A DNA stretch of 64,000 bases from Sycon ciliatum (GCF_964019385.1 NC_088645.1:10698066-10762065), one strand, 5' to 3'. Shown: positions 32,480-45,201, numbered from the stretch's first letter. Notes: generated by a model from the letters alone, not told the origin. A program made the numbers and translations.

Positions 32480-33114
32480 AAGAATAGTACAAATACCAAG
32501 GATTCCTTGAAGCTGGAGGTATGGACCATTCACGTATGAAGATGAAAATTCTGCAGGAGTACCAGTGGCGTGCGCAACGAGTACTCCGTTCAGCTCTAAA
32601 CGGCCACATCATCATCATCACAGCCATCAACTCCTGGGCTGTGGCCTTGATACGGTAGTTCTGGTATCATGGCATGGACGCCTGACGAGTTGAAATCTGC
32701 TAACCGAAGAATGCGCAAGCTTATGTCACTATGCACGGAGCTCTCCATCCACATGCTGATGTAGCCGGTAGGCAAGTCAGCCGCAAGGAGGGTGGACGTG
32801 GTTTGCAAAGTATTCATGATGTTTCCACCATGGAAAAAAGCAATCTGCAGCGCTATGTGCTTTCGTCAGACGAGGAACTCCTGAAGGTGGCTGGAGTGTC
32901 GGCTTCAAAAAGAACACCTCTTGGCGTGGACCCAAACACCTTTGCATGGACAGTTTGTCCGGCAAACAGAACAACTGACCAAACGAGAACACCTGAGAGT
33001 TGGCTGACAAAGACTGGTCTGAAGAAGACCACAGAGAGCCTGGTCATTGCGGCACAAGACCAGGCCTTGGCAACTAATCTGCTCAAACCCCAAACCGTCC
33101 ATCACTGGTCATGA
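32480..33114 (+). pseudogene. LINE fragment, R2-like ORF region downstream of RT
   Basis: The upstream frame reads YKYQGFLEAGG, MKMKILQEY, then SALNGHIII-AINSWAVALIRY and WTPDELKSANRRMRKLM; it then shifts into the ORF 32731-33114 with MHGALHPHADVAG, RKEGGRGLQSIHD and WLTKTGLKKTTESL. This series is the thumb and following region of a LINE family common in invertebrates and often labelled R2-like. RT core and endonuclease are absent. At least one frameshift, so a dead fragment. Confidence 0.7.
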
Positions 33115-33473
33115 TTGCTTCCCACATTCCGTGCCCCGATCATAGGGTAGAATAGGAATTTTGCAGTAGCATAACATCTTTGGCAGTTTCCAATCTGGAG
33201 GGAAAGGTTCAAGGACGCATTGACCGACTCGGCGAGTATGCAAAATAAATTCGCATATCAGGGAAAATCTCCATTAAGGAGAGGTTCAGTGACTGGTTTT
33301 CTTCATACGAAAAAAGCCAATGGGTGCAGTCTCGTGAAAATCTCGTACGATTGCATTAGTTTTGTTTACTCGAGTCTAGGCTGTTTGATTTGTGAGTAGC
33401 GCCGAGATTGCACAGCCCTAAATAAAGTTGCGTGCCGGCAAAGCAAGAATTACGATCTGCAATCTGTTTGTAG

Positions 33474-33730
33474 TGTAGTATAGGCCAATGATTACTTGAG
33501 TATTACTGTGATCATTGCAGGACGATTGTTATTTCTTAAATTTGTATTTCGTATTTCCTGCTCCTGTCCACGTGACGAATCGCTGGCCTTGTAAGCCGCG
33601 CGCATGCTCACGTGTTTCTTGCCTTTCTTTCTCCTCTCCTCTATGACAAGTTTTACTTTCGATATGAGCAATTCATGTGCCTGGTGAAACCGGAGAATGG
33701 GAATCTTGTCTTAGGAAAGTGAATCCTACA
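33474..33730 (+). repeat. 5' LTR
   Basis: 257 bp, TGTAG...CTACA. Differs from the 3' copy at roughly a dozen and a half positions, so it is older than the 0.7-3.8 kb element. Confidence 0.85.
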
Positions 33731-34669
33731 TTGGTGGCAGCGGTAAACGCTCTCGATCTCGTCTCCTGAGCTGCGGATCGTCTCCGAAGAAGCCTTGACA
33801 CTCTGGGCCTCGCAAGTCACCCATTCTTCCTCCGAGATGTCGTAGATTTACCTGTCTTCTTTATCAAACTAACTTCAATGATGTTCCTCCGGAGAGACTG
33901 GAGCTTCCGATGTCATCTCCAGTCGTCTTATCGCCACAGTTTGGTCCGTCGTCATCGTCCGTGATAAATTGTCTCTCATCAGTCGTCGTCATTGAGTTGG
34001 TCCCGGACACGACGTAAACTGTGCCCAGAAGAAAAAACTAAAAAAGAAAGGACGGAAGGTGAAGACAAGAGGCGCAGTGTGAGGATGTCGACGCTGAGCA
34101 GCGCTCCTTGAGATGGCGGATGGCATGGCAGACGGCGTGAGGAGTTTCGTTGGTGAGAGGGTACGTGTGTTGTGAACGTGATGAGTATGTGAGTTTTGTA
34201 TTTTCTGTTCTCCCAACATTTTGTTCTTTATTACTGCTCTCCTCGAGGGTAAAGAGGCGCCTACACAGCGCGTGTGTTCTGTTCGTTTTTTGATTTGCTC
34301 TTCTATGAGGAAAACTAGAGGCCCCACAGAGCCAGTGGATTCTGTTCTTTTTGTTATTCTTATGATTTGTGCTGTCACATTTTAGAATTTTTGCGTGATT
34401 GTGAGGTGGTGTGTTGAGTGAAGTAGTTTTTGAGGCTATCAGTTCGTACACATGTGACAGCGATCGTGGCTGGTGTTCTGGGTGGGTGGACAGAGTTTTT
34501 TTAATAATCTGCAGTCCAGTTCTCGGTGTGACTGGTGTGGTATGATTGAGTAATTATTTGTGTGATCTTTTCCTCTTTTTAATTTGTTTTATGATTCTAC
34601 TCTTGGGAGGGAGTTATGTTGTACAAGTAGCATGTTATTTTGTGTACGTCATGTTGGTGCATGCGCGTG

Positions 34670-35058
34670 TTGCTGTAGTGAAATTAAATTATTTCATCAT
34701 TTCTGGTCTGGTCCATATACTATTGTGCGCGTTCATGGTCCGACATCATACACGTTAGTGCTGAATGGAGTTGAACGTACTGTTCACTTCAGTCGCTTGA
34801 AGCCAGTTACTTCATCGTGCCCAGTTGCTTTTAATACCGTCGTCTGTCAATGATCTCCCTGACCCAGTGAGTTTGTCAGCTAATGACTTTGTTCCTGTTG
34901 TGCCACATGATGCCGATGACTCTGTGCCGAGTACGCCTCCGTTGTCGCCGCCTGTTGACGTATCACCTCTACTTCCTCCTGTTGCTACTCCAGTATTATG
35001 GCGTCGATCAGGCCGGATCCGCACTGCTCCTGTGAGATTTGGTGACTATGTTTTGTAG
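34670..35058 (+). pseudogene. Gypsy integrase C-terminus and tail
   Basis: FWSGPYTIVRVHGPTSYTL and ERTVHFSRLKPV give the G-P-(F/Y) module that follows the integrase catalytic core and contacts DNA. After a frame change come a Pro/Asp-rich linker and RRSGRIRTAPVRFGDYVL with a stop at 35056-35058, a usual Gypsy pol C-terminus. The catalytic core is missing. Confidence 0.75.
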
Positions 35059-35323
35059 TTAAGTCATTGTATACCCGTGATTTTTTCTATATTATAAATT
35101 TATTTGTTTTGCCCTTGATAAATATGGTGGTAAAGACACACTTGGCAATATGGCGGTGAACACACGCCTGCCCACACACGCTCTCTAAGCTGCACAGTTC
35201 TGGCACAGAGCTCTCCTTCTCACCGCCACCACCATCAGTTCGCGCCTGGCCTCGTCGATGGATGGTTTTTGCCCTGCTTGCCTATTATTCACGAGGTCGT
35301 GAATGTAGAGAGGAGGGGAATTT

Positions 35324-35580
35324 TGTAGTACAGGCCAATGATTACTTGACTTTTACCGTAATCATTGCATGACGATTGTTATTTCTTACATTTGTATTTC
35401 GTATTTCCTGCTCCTGTCCACGTGACGAATCGCTGGCCTTGTAAGCTGCGCGCATGCCCATGTGTTTCTTGCCTTTCTTTCTCTTCTCCTCTATGACAAG
35501 TTTTACTATCGATATGAGCAATTTGAGTGCCTGGTGAAAGCTGAGAATGGGAATCTTGCCTTAGGAAATGCAAATCTACA
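35324..35580 (+). repeat. 3' LTR
   Basis: 257 bp, preceded by a polypurine tract. Confidence 0.85.
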
Positions 35581-36451
35581 GTGGTAATACTTGCAAGAAT
35601 GTGCTGTACATGTATCGTATTTTCTCTCTTGCTCTTTCAGTTGCCGTCATGTTTCTAAAGAAAGGTTCAGTGACTGATTTGTTTCATACGAGACGAGTCA
35701 ATGAGTTGGTCTGGCTTAGAATCTTTCGCTGTAGAAGAAATTTATTCGTATCTTTTCTGGAGAAATAATTGTATTCACTGGTTATAAACACAGGGTTAAA
35801 ACAAACTCACAGAACAAATACCATCGGTCCCTTGGTGTTCGTCCTAAGGAGGTTTGATTGGATATCATTCATACTCACCAAAGTCACATGTATAATATTT
35901 TATTCCTGTAGCTATGCAGAAGACGTTACTTCAGTAACGTCTGGCGCTAGCCAGGGTCCACACAGCTTTAATTTGGTGTTTGTTTGTTTGTTTGTTTGTG
36001 TCACGCTTGGTGCTACACCGTATCTGTCCTGTACCGTACCATCAAACACGGCTGGCCACATACAGCTGGCCGCAATATTCAAATAGGGCTTTCAAACGCA
36101 AGATCGTAACGTGAAGCAACTTGGAAGAAGGAGTACGAATGCGAAGTGTATGGGGGAATGCATGTAGGATGATAGTGTGGGTTCGAATCCCTGGTTATGC
36201 CTAAAAAACTAGGAGAGTTGAAAAATGTATAACATCCCTATGCTTGCTTGCTGTCATCAAAGCGATAGACGGTGTCGTATTACCCTCGACCGTACCTGTC
36301 CCGTACTGTACCGAACCATCAAAGACGGCTCGCCACAATGCATATTCAAATAGGGCTTTGAAATGAAAAGATCATAACGCGAAGCAACTTGGGAGAATTA
36401 GTATGTGTGGGAAGTGTATCGGGGGATGCATGCAGGGCGATAATTAATTAT

Positions 36452-36584
36452 AGGTTAGTGCATGGCAGGGAGGGCCTTATGGCTTGTTAGTGCCCGACAG
36501 GTTAGCCTGAGGGCCGTAGGCCCGAGGGCTACCCCGAAGGGCACAAACAAGCCATAAGACCCTCCCTGCCATGCACTAACTATT
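36452..36584. repeat. Hairpin repeat, copy 2
   Basis: Same stem as 30728-30860. The following 350 bp also match. Confidence 0.85.
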
Positions 36585-36973
36585 AATTTTTAGAACGAGG
36601 TTCCATGCGTTGTCTCACTTCCATCATGCTTGTGTACCATTATATTGGGTAGTTTTGTGGTTTGTGTGCAGAGAGACTTGGTGTGGTATGAAAGAATCAT
36701 ATTCTTCTGGTAAGTTATGGAAACTCAGCACCACTTAGGACTACTAAAACTAGAATAGAAGCAAATGAAATGCTGGGCTCTTATTGCGAGCTTCATTCTT
36801 ATTCATAGCTTGTGGAGCTATTTAGGGGATTTGAGAGCCCCTTGTCGATACCTCTAATGACTAGGATCTTCGGTTTTTATAGGTTTCCGCAAGCTGTTGG
36901 CAAAGGAAATTCGTACAGATGAAAGAATACGGGAGGCAAAAACCGTGCACACTTCTGAAAGGCGTAGCTTTTA

Positions 36974-37404
36974 GGCTGTGTTTACATGAGGCGGTTCAAC
37001 CCGGGTTGAGTTCGACCCGGGTCAGATTTCAACCCGCCATGTGCACAAAGTAAATGGCGCGTTTACATGACGCATTGCGCTTGACCCGGGTTGAAAATTC
37101 GCCCCGGGTTGGTTTCAACCCTCCCCCCAAGGGGAGGGTTGAAACCAACCCGGGTCAAGAAAATCGTACAAACGTACTTCTGTGCGTATCTCGCGCCAGG
37201 TTTGAACAGCACTGCACATGCAAATTTCGCGCGAACGGATTCATGTGACCATACAGGACTGTAGAAGTGGACCTTTGGCGGCATATCAGTATTTGACCCG
37301 GGTCAACTGTCTTCATGTAAATGCTCACTTCTTTTGTCTATCGTACAGACTTTCAACCCGGGCTGAACTCGACCCGGGTTGAAATTTCTCATGTAAACAC
37401 GGCC
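36974..37404. mobile_element. Harbinger-like MITE, copy 2
   Basis: About 95 percent like 15006-15435 by eye. TTA precedes it. Confidence 0.8.
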
Positions 37405-38561
37405 TTTAATGGCTTAGTAGTACACCGTACATTTTATGCAGAGTTCATTGTCTGCACCGTACTATAATGCATACAGGGAGTTGTATGCACCAGTTTAGAG
37501 TATATTCAGCGGGCTTTAAACTAATCCAAGGCCCTCGACGCGTCATCAAGAGTAGTAAAATAACGATTGATCGGGCTTTAAACTCTGATAAGGCCCTTGG
37601 CGGGAATGTCACTGATTGGTCGTTTCCTGGACAACGAGACAGACCTCGTTCTAATGCGGGTTCGAATCCCAGGTTATGTCTTTAAAAAAAAGGAGAAATT
37701 TATAAGAATTTATAATATCCCTATGCCTTTTTTGTCTAGATCCTCAAGGCAAAATGCATAGCGTAGGGCCCTGAGCTTCCAAGCTCTCTCGTTATTTATA
37801 TAGAGTGCCTTGTTTATCTCTCAGTACCTCCAACCATAGCCTTGCCCCTTATATCCTCAGGATCAGTGTAGTTGTTGGAACGAGGTGCCGGACTCAGCAA
37901 TGTATTTGTTTACATTTTAATACATGTTTATTGTTCCTCCTTTGCTGTTTCGTTTTAGACAATCGTGGACTAACACTTTGAATTCATTGACTACTTCCAA
38001 AAGTTTTATCGACATCAACAGGATTACGATTTCAGTGCAATATGATGCAGGATGATCTCATCACGATAACCCATGACTACAATTATAAACACAGAATCAA
38101 CAAAAACATCTGCGACGCACACATTATTATTATTATTTTTTTCTTATTTTGTTAGGGATTTCCCAACAGGCAATGTTGCCTTTGACCTGCCCCCCCCCCC
38201 CCCTCCCTTCCAACACCACCAAAAGTTGTTCTGACACAGCCGGCAGATTTCAGACTGAAGTGGCAATTGATAATGGCACGAACACACAGAGCAGCAATAC
38301 CTATAGATACAGATGACCGTACATGATTGTTGACAGACTGAGGGAATGGATAAACCGGTACAGGTACATACAATACATACAGTACATACATAACTGTACA
38401 TGTTGAACATGCACATTGTACTTTTACTTACTTGCATATGTAGCACCAATGAGGAAGGCTAGAAGAAAACTTAGCGATGGAGCCATTCTATCCGATGGCG
38501 CGAGAGATGGGAAGGAAGGCGGTTCAAGGAAGAAGACGCCGGCAACTTCAGCTTCTGCTGG

Positions 38562-40331
38562 TGGTGTTGCTGCTGCTGCTGCTGCTGCTACGAGTATAAA
38601 AATGAAACGGGACAAGGTAAAGTTCAGACTTTCGGTCAACGGAGTGGGGCCGTTCACACCCGTGCACGCGTGGTCAGTTTTCCCTTGGCCGCATGTTTGG
38701 TCATGAAGTTGTGGCGGCGCAATTATAAAAATTATCTGTACTGCATTTTTGTAGTGCATTCTGTACGATATTTTGCATTCCCCATGCACGATTTCCCGAT
38801 GGGCACTGTCTGAAAATGCAAGTTGCGAAGCACTCGTACAACTAGGGTTCAGAGTTCTCGCCAAAGACAAGATCTGCGCATGCGCGTCTTATAGCCATGG
38901 GATTTTTCCCTTGACAAACGCCCTGAGGCCCACGGCCACGGCTTGCCAATTTTTTCCCGAGAGGTTCTTCCTTTCCCCCCTTTCTAGTGTACATAGTCGG
39001 GCTATACATAAAATGCGCGCCCAGCTAAATGCTCATGCATTGCACCGTACATTTATTGTAGTTCACATAATATAACGAGACTTCAGAGAGTCTAGCTAGT
39101 CAGTCGAATTCTTGCCCTAATGCTGGTCTCTCAATGATCTTTCCTCGTCTTGAAATATACTATCCGACTCCCAAGTAACTGGTGTCTCTGTGTTATCAGT
39201 GTGTGAATCTAACCTCCAACCATAAACCAACATTGGTTTAGACAACACCACGACCATAGTTTCCATAACAACTTTCCCATAACCGTGGTTTTACCCGTGT
39301 GTGTGTGAATAACCTATAATAGCCTGTCGGGAAGGATTGGTTGAGCTGTTATTCCCTCGACACGACATGCAGCAGTCGACGTTCAACGCCGACGGTACGG
39401 GACAGAGGGGATTCACACACACGGGTAAACCCGAGGTCACGGGACAAGGTAAAAGTTCAGACCTTCGGTCAACGGAGTGGGGCCGTTCACACCCGTGGTC
39501 AGTTTTGCCTTGGCCACACGTTTGGCCATGAACTTGTGGCGGGGCAACTAAAAAATAATCTGTACTGCATTTTTGTAGTACATTCTGTACTGTATCTTGC
39601 ATTCGCCATGCACGATTTTCCGATGGGCACTACACTGTCTGAAAATGCAAGTTGCGATGCACTCGTACAACTAGGGTTCAGAGTTCTCGCCAAAGACAAG
39701 ATCTACGCATGCGCGCCTTATAGCCATGGGATTTTTCCCTTGACAAGCGCTCTGAGGCCCACGGCCACGGCTTTGCCAATTTTTTCCGAGAGGTTCTTCC
39801 TTTCCCCAAGTTCCATAGTTTCCATAACAACTTTCCCATAACCGTGGTTTTACCCGTGTGTGTGTGTGAATCCCCTATTATAACACGGGTAAACCTGAGG
39901 TCACGGGACAAGGTAAAAGTTCAGACCTTCGGTCAACGGAGCGGGGCCGTTCACACCCGTGGTCAGTTTTGCCTTGGCCGCACGTTTGACCATGAACTTG
40001 TGGCGGGGCAACTAAAAAAATAATCTGTACTGCATTTTTGTAGTACATTCTGTACTGTATCTTGCATTCGCCATGCACGATTTTCCGATGGGCACTGTCT
40101 GAAAATGCAAATTGCGATGCACTCGTACAACTAGGGTTCAGAGTTCTCGCCAAAGACAAGATCTACGCATGCGCGTCTTATAGCCATGGGATTTTTCCCT
40201 TGACAAACGCCCTGAGGCCCACGGCTTTGCCAATTTTTTCCCGAGAGGTTCTTCCTTTCTCCCAGTACCATAGTTTCTATAACAACTTTCCCATAACCAT
40301 GGTTTTAACCGTGCGTGTGAATCCCCTATAA
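38562..40331. repeat. Three copies of a 0.45-kb repeat unit
   Basis: Units at about 38605-38985, 39410-39873 and 39882-40331 share GGGACAAGGTAAA-GTTCAGAC through CGAGAGGTTCTTCCTTTC. The second and third are bounded by inverted GGATTCACACACACGGGT / ACCCGTGTGTGTGAATCCC ends, so this looks like a MITE inserted repeatedly side by side. Confidence 0.75.
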
Positions 40332-42100
40332 ATTATGCATTCCTCGGGTCTGTTGAGGCCAACCAGAAGTTCCTTTTTTGACCGTCTGGAGCTATCCCAC
40401 CGAGGCTTCAGCTGACAAAATATTGGCGTCATGCAAGGTCGGCAAGGCCTGTTGAAGCGTGCCCATTTCGTAGGAATTGGATGAAATTACAGTCCGTTTC
40501 AAAAAGATTTGCAATCCTGGCGATCGCCCGCGGAGTTTGGCGTCTTACCGTATGAGCACTCGAGCGCTGCCTGGAAAAACTCACTTTGAACTCGAAGAAA
40601 TATTCCGCCCGAAAGCAGGAAAAATGACAACTCACTCAGGTTGATACAGTCATGTACGTCTGGTTTACAACAAACGAGTTCTTCCTCGTATCGATAATGG
40701 AGTCAGAGAGGACATGTCGAAACGAAAGTGTTGTAAATGTTGACGAGCGGCGTGGGTTCCAATTCGTTTTGTGACCAAAATAGTTTCTTTGAGCTGCGAT
40801 GCAATTTACTCACCGTGTGACGAAAACGACATCGACACGGACTCATTCCCAAGGCCATGACTTGGCAAAGCTATCCGTGTGACTTCGACATTTTGAGAAA
40901 AGCAGACGCTTGTGAACGCTGATAGAAGACGGCGTTGACTGCTAAATTCAAATAAATTGGCGATCTTGAAATACTAAAATAAATCTCAAAAAGCTACGGC
41001 GCGATGACTTCCATTATAATTCACTCACACCATTGCAGTGTTGTGGGTGTGTTCACATGGCGTGAGCCAGTCAAGTGTCAGTCAGTTCGGCAGGAAGCGC
41101 GAGCTCCAACAACAAGTCGTTTGGTGCAGCCATCTTCTTTGTCTTGTACCAGCTTGATCAAAACAATGAAAAAAAGTTTGACTTGAGGATAGGTGGGGAT
41201 TTGAACTCACAACTTCATGGTCGGTCAGCAGACAGCATTCATAACCATGATAACCACAAGGCCAAAAAGGAAAGGATAAATCGTGGGTTTTGATAAAAAA
41301 TCGATACTGGTTTCCTGGGCAAATTGTAAACCATGGGAAAAGGCCGGAAACCTGGCCGAAATTCTAACTCCTTAACGGTTGGTCCAATTGTTCCGAAACC
41401 TTCACAGAACAATTTGCCGTGTCCTAACAAGCCATTCTATGTACTTTGTTGTCAAAATTTCCCTTATCTTCATACTTTTTAAGACCCAAACCTGATTGTA
41501 AATCTTTTTGAAACAGACTATAGTAAATTATGTGAATGTTGACGTCCCCCAGGTCAGTCATCATGTGTATGCCCCTAAAATCGATAGAGAAATGTTACAA
41601 AGTGGTAAGCCTCGAAGTTCCAAACTCATGGTGTTGATATGTGGTTGGGAAATGTCTTTTGTATTCGATATATCCATTCGACTTTCGTTTATCAGGAGTA
41701 TTCAACAGCGACTATAGTCGAGGGGCAAGGATGGCCAATAACTCCCATTTTTCTCTATTTTCGTTGCTGTTGGCCACCTTGGTATCCGTCCCTACCACTC
41801 CTATTTCGATAGAACGTCTCACGACAATATTATTATACTGATGAGCTTCCTAGGAGGGCGATTGCAGTGAGATGAATTTTGAATAGATTAGCACAATTTC
41901 TGAATATTCGTATCACCTATGTAGCCGAGATGTGGTCGATTCAAATGCTGCTTGCCGTAGCAACACTCGGAAAACTAGTGCCTGTACCTTGCCAATGTGT
42001 TTTTACAGGTCTGTGAAGGACATTCCCGGGTGTAGACCGTTCTATGTTACATACCGGTAATAGTACCGGTACACCTACTTTCATGGCCTCAAAAACACCC
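40332..42100. other. Gene-free region
   Basis: No supported coding sequence. The minus strand near 41190-41240 has a B-box-like GAGTTCAAATCCCC in a tRNA-like context. Confidence 0.4.
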
Positions 42101-42117
42101 TCGCTGCAGGATAATAT

Positions 42118-45012
42118 TTTGTACCTTTAGAGATATCGAAGTAGATTAGGCAATGCTTTCCGAGCAGATCCCGGAGAATGGGTGTCATTGTTCTCTGGAA
42201 AGTGGCTGGTGCGTTGGAGAGACAGAACGGCATACGGCGGAAATGGTACAAACCATTCCTGGTGACGAACACCGTGTATTGCTTGGAATCGGCGGCCATG
42301 GGAACTTGCCAGTACCCGGATCGGAGATCCAGGGTAGAAAAATAGGTACACCCTGCGAGGGCGTTGAGCGTGTCGTCGATACGTGGGAGAGGAAAGCTGT
42401 CCTTCCGAGTGATGGCACTCAGGCGCCGGTAATCAACGCAGAACCGTTTTGATCCATCAAACTTTGGTGCGAGTACTACTGGGCTGGCGTACGGTGACGA
42501 ACTTTCTTCGATGATACCATGGTCCAACATGTCGGTGACCATTGTGTCGATGAGGTTGGCTTGTTGTGGGTCTAGGCGGCGTGGTGCGTGACCGATTGGT
42601 GTAGATTGTGTGAGTATGATCGTGTGATGACCTGATGTGGCGCAGCCAACATCTGCGGGGTGTTGAGCACTGTGTCCCAGAATGATTCGAGCAAGTGAAT
42701 AATGTCGTGGCGTTCAGAGGTCGTGCCAGCAAAATCTTGCCATTGGAATAATTCATGTACCGGTGTGTAATGCGGTGTGTCATGTGTTGTGGGGACTGGA
42801 GAAGTGGTTTGTGGTGGGTGTGCAGAGGGAACGGCGCAAGCTGGTGTAAGAGCCGGTGTGGTGAATGAAGACGTGGGTGGTTCGCTTTTGATGTGGGATG
42901 ATGTTGATGTGGTAGGTGTGTGGAGGGTGTATTTCTGGTCGGCGTAGATCATGCATGGAGGAAATGTGAAGGCGAGGGTGATGTGGTGGTCTACCAGGGA
43001 GTTGGCACCGAGGATTAGCGACTCTGTTATAGGCCTTGGCGGATAATGCTCGAAAAGGTGGCAGATTCTGCTCGAAAAGCAGTGAAATTGGCAGAACCAT
43101 ACAAACCTTATGGCGGGCAATTCCTCGAATTCTGCTCCATTTCTTTATCCACATACCAAACATGCATGAAACTTACCAGAAAAAGTACCGAATTCTGCCA
43201 ATTTTTCCGCCGGCATTATCCGCCAAGGCCTACTCTGTTATGCCTTTAACAACCAAAGCAGTTATGTCGAGGGGTGTGCCATCGGGCAGGTGCGTGTTCA
43301 GAACTAGTTGACCACGGACGGGGATCTGAGCACCCGTAGCTGAGACCAGACGGACAGTGGACGAGCGCGACGTCATGTTGTCCAGAGGGAAGTGGATGGT
43401 TGCGAGGAATGAGAGTGAAACGATCGAGACCGAGGTATCGATAAAGGCAGTGACCGGAACTTGTGCTTGGGTAGGTGTAACTGTAGGCCACCTGAGGTGT
43501 AAGGGAACGTAAAATGCAGTATGGGTAGTGCACGTTGCTATGGGAAGTGCGTGCGTCGTGGGTGCTGACTGCAGAGCGAGCATGTTGAGTGGTACATGTG
43601 GAGACGGAGCACGCGGAGGCTTTGGTGTCGGTGTAGGTTCGGTGTGTGTGGATGATGCCATCGGGTCAATGATGGGCGTGCGTGTATACAGGATACGGAA
43701 ACAATCACTAACAAGCACAATTAGGTTTGAGAAGAACAACGGATCAGGCAGAGAACGACTGCTTGAGAAACCACACTGAGGCAAGTCACAATGGTCGTGC
43801 ACAAGAGGACTAAAAGCGGTGATATGCAACAAGCTGTAGGGGACTCCTTTGTCAGGTGTGGGGATGCAGAATTCTGAGAGGTAGAACTGCTGCTAGAACT
43901 AGCAGTTAGGGGGCAATGTTCGCTTGGAGAGTTCGGACAATGGCATGCACAGGACGTATCCAGCATGGCACAAGAAATACTAGGCTGGCCCTGATCAATG
44001 GAAATATCCAAACTATCCCTATTATATCCTGGGTGGGCGATGGAGGACAGTACAGGAGGAGGTGGGAGATGCAGAACTAGTGGCAAGCGCGTGACCCGTC
44101 GCACTCGCAGCAGTTAGGTTAAACGGCGTGACATGTTAGGCCTTCCGGGACCCTGTTTACCCTGGGGTTTGTGTTGCCCTTCCTGAAAGTGATTCCGAGG
44201 AGGTCGCGGCCCATAGTGTGAATGCATGGGTGGACGCTGTGGGTATTGAGCATGTTGAAAATGAGGTGCGCGTTGAAACTGTGGAGGCCTGGACCAACAA
44301 TTGTCACCAGTGTGACCGGGTTTGGAGCAAAACTCACAAATGTTTCGTCGTGGCGCAGACTCGTTCGGCGCCTCACGGCGTGTGCGACACTGTTCAGTTT
44401 CAAGTCGGCCTAGCCTATCCGAGATATCTCGCAACATTTTCCGAAGCTCTTCGCGCTCTTCGCGTTCACTGCTGGGACTAGCCAGCGCGGCTGCCGTAAC
44501 GGTTTGCGGCGGCCACGGTGCGCTGGAGGTTGGCCTCCACGACCAAAGCGCGGCGAAATGCTGCACTTCACGTAGCCAGTTCCGCGTCCAGCACGCGGAG
44601 ACGCAGATCTGCCTCCAAGGAGTCAATGAATGCATCTTTGGCAAGCTCCTGTATCATGTCATCTGCGGCGTCGGGGTAAGCCCGACAGGCAGTGATGTGA
44701 ATATCTTCAGCAAGAGAGTGTAGTGCTTCCGTTGGTTGACGGCGCCGCATTCTTAGCTGGGCTCGCTTTACCGACCGAAATTCTGGCGGCAAAAATCATG
44801 TTAGCAGTTCCGTCCGTAGGCGCTCGTAGCTGGACAAAATGTCGTCTGGAAGTGTTAACAGAATGCGTGCCGCCCTGCCTTTTAATGAGCGCTGGAGCAT
44901 GATGTGTCGCATGTTTTTGCGTTCATCTTCCCCGTAATCCTGGTCCGGTTCGGGCCAATCGTTTGCCGCACAGGCCAAATCGAACTCGAAAAGAAATTGG
45001 CCCATGTCCTCC
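42118..45012 (-). pseudogene. Gypsy retrotransposon gag-protease-RT, broken and 3'-truncated
   Basis: Minus-strand order: a gag core (45012-44568; DMGQFLFEFDL, LQRSLKGRAARILLTLP), a zinc knuckle CEFCSKPGHTGDNCW (C-x2-C-x4-H-x4-C) with a basic tail (44114-44340), a low-complexity linker, a retropepsin-like domain (AFIDTSVSIVS, then ESLILGANSLVDH across a MITE insertion), a Thr/Pro linker, and RT from MLDHGIIEESSSPYASPVVL through FSTLDLRSGYWQVPM to NAPATFQRTM (42542-42130). The sequence leaves the element just before the YxDD motif. RNase H, integrase and LTRs are absent. Several frameshifts. Protease DTS replaces the common DTG. Confidence 0.85.
43031..43231. mobile_element. 201-bp MITE inside the Gypsy protease
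   Basis: Perfect 19-bp inverted ends AGGCCTTGGCGGATAATGC and a 10-bp target duplication actctgttat (43021-43030 and 43232-43241). Removing it with one duplication joins the two protease halves. TSD length suggests a Mutator-like element. Confidence 0.9.
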
Positions 45013-45090
45013 AGTGGCGTGCCCAGGATTTGGCTGAGGGGGGGGGGGGGGGGTTGCGGCCGGGATGGGGTGGGGGTAGACATCATGCTA
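45013..45090. mobile_element. CAGTGGCGTGCCCAGG-type repeat end
   Basis: At the start of the gag frame the sequence changes to CAGTGGCGTGCCCAGGATTT followed by a G run, a terminal sequence of short DNA elements found widely in animals. The proline-rich start of the apparent gag ORF is this insert read backwards. Confidence 0.45.
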
Positions 45091-45201
45091 CTCTCCCAGG
45101 TCAGCCAAGTCAAGAAGCCGTAAATCTCACACACCACGAGCAGTATTTATGTACACAGTTACATTGTACATTGTACACTTCAAATTACAATTCTTTTCAA
45201 A

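Larger units (their letters stand above)
33474..35580 (+). mobile_element. Internally deleted Gypsy-type LTR retrotransposon
   Basis: LTRs of 257 bp each (33474-33730 and 35324-35580), starting TGTAGTA and ending CTACA. PBS TTGGTGGCAGCGG follows directly at 33731 and a purine tract (AGAGGAGGGGAA) precedes the 3' LTR. Flanks gtag/gtgg may be a diverged 4-bp duplication. Only the end of an integrase survives (34670-35058). Gag, protease and RT are deleted. Confidence 0.85.
35908..37797. mobile_element. Hairpin-ended repeat, copy 2, with insertions
   Basis: Left hairpin ACGTTACTTCAGTAACGT near 35923 and right hairpin GAGCTTCCAAGCTC near 37770. Interrupted by the hairpin repeat with its flank (36446-36930) and the Harbinger-like MITE (36974-37404). 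Confidence 0.7.

Noticed and set aside
33965..33990. CTGATGAGAG on the minus strand as ribozyme core
   Set aside because: No GAAA at a suitable distance.
41828..41860. Another hammerhead-like CTGATGA with a paired helix II
   Set aside because: GATT stands where GAAA is required and no helix I is visible.
45013..45137. Proline-rich N-terminus of the Gypsy gag ORF
   Set aside because: Coincides with a CAGTGGCGTGCCC-type insertion and a G run; not part of gag.
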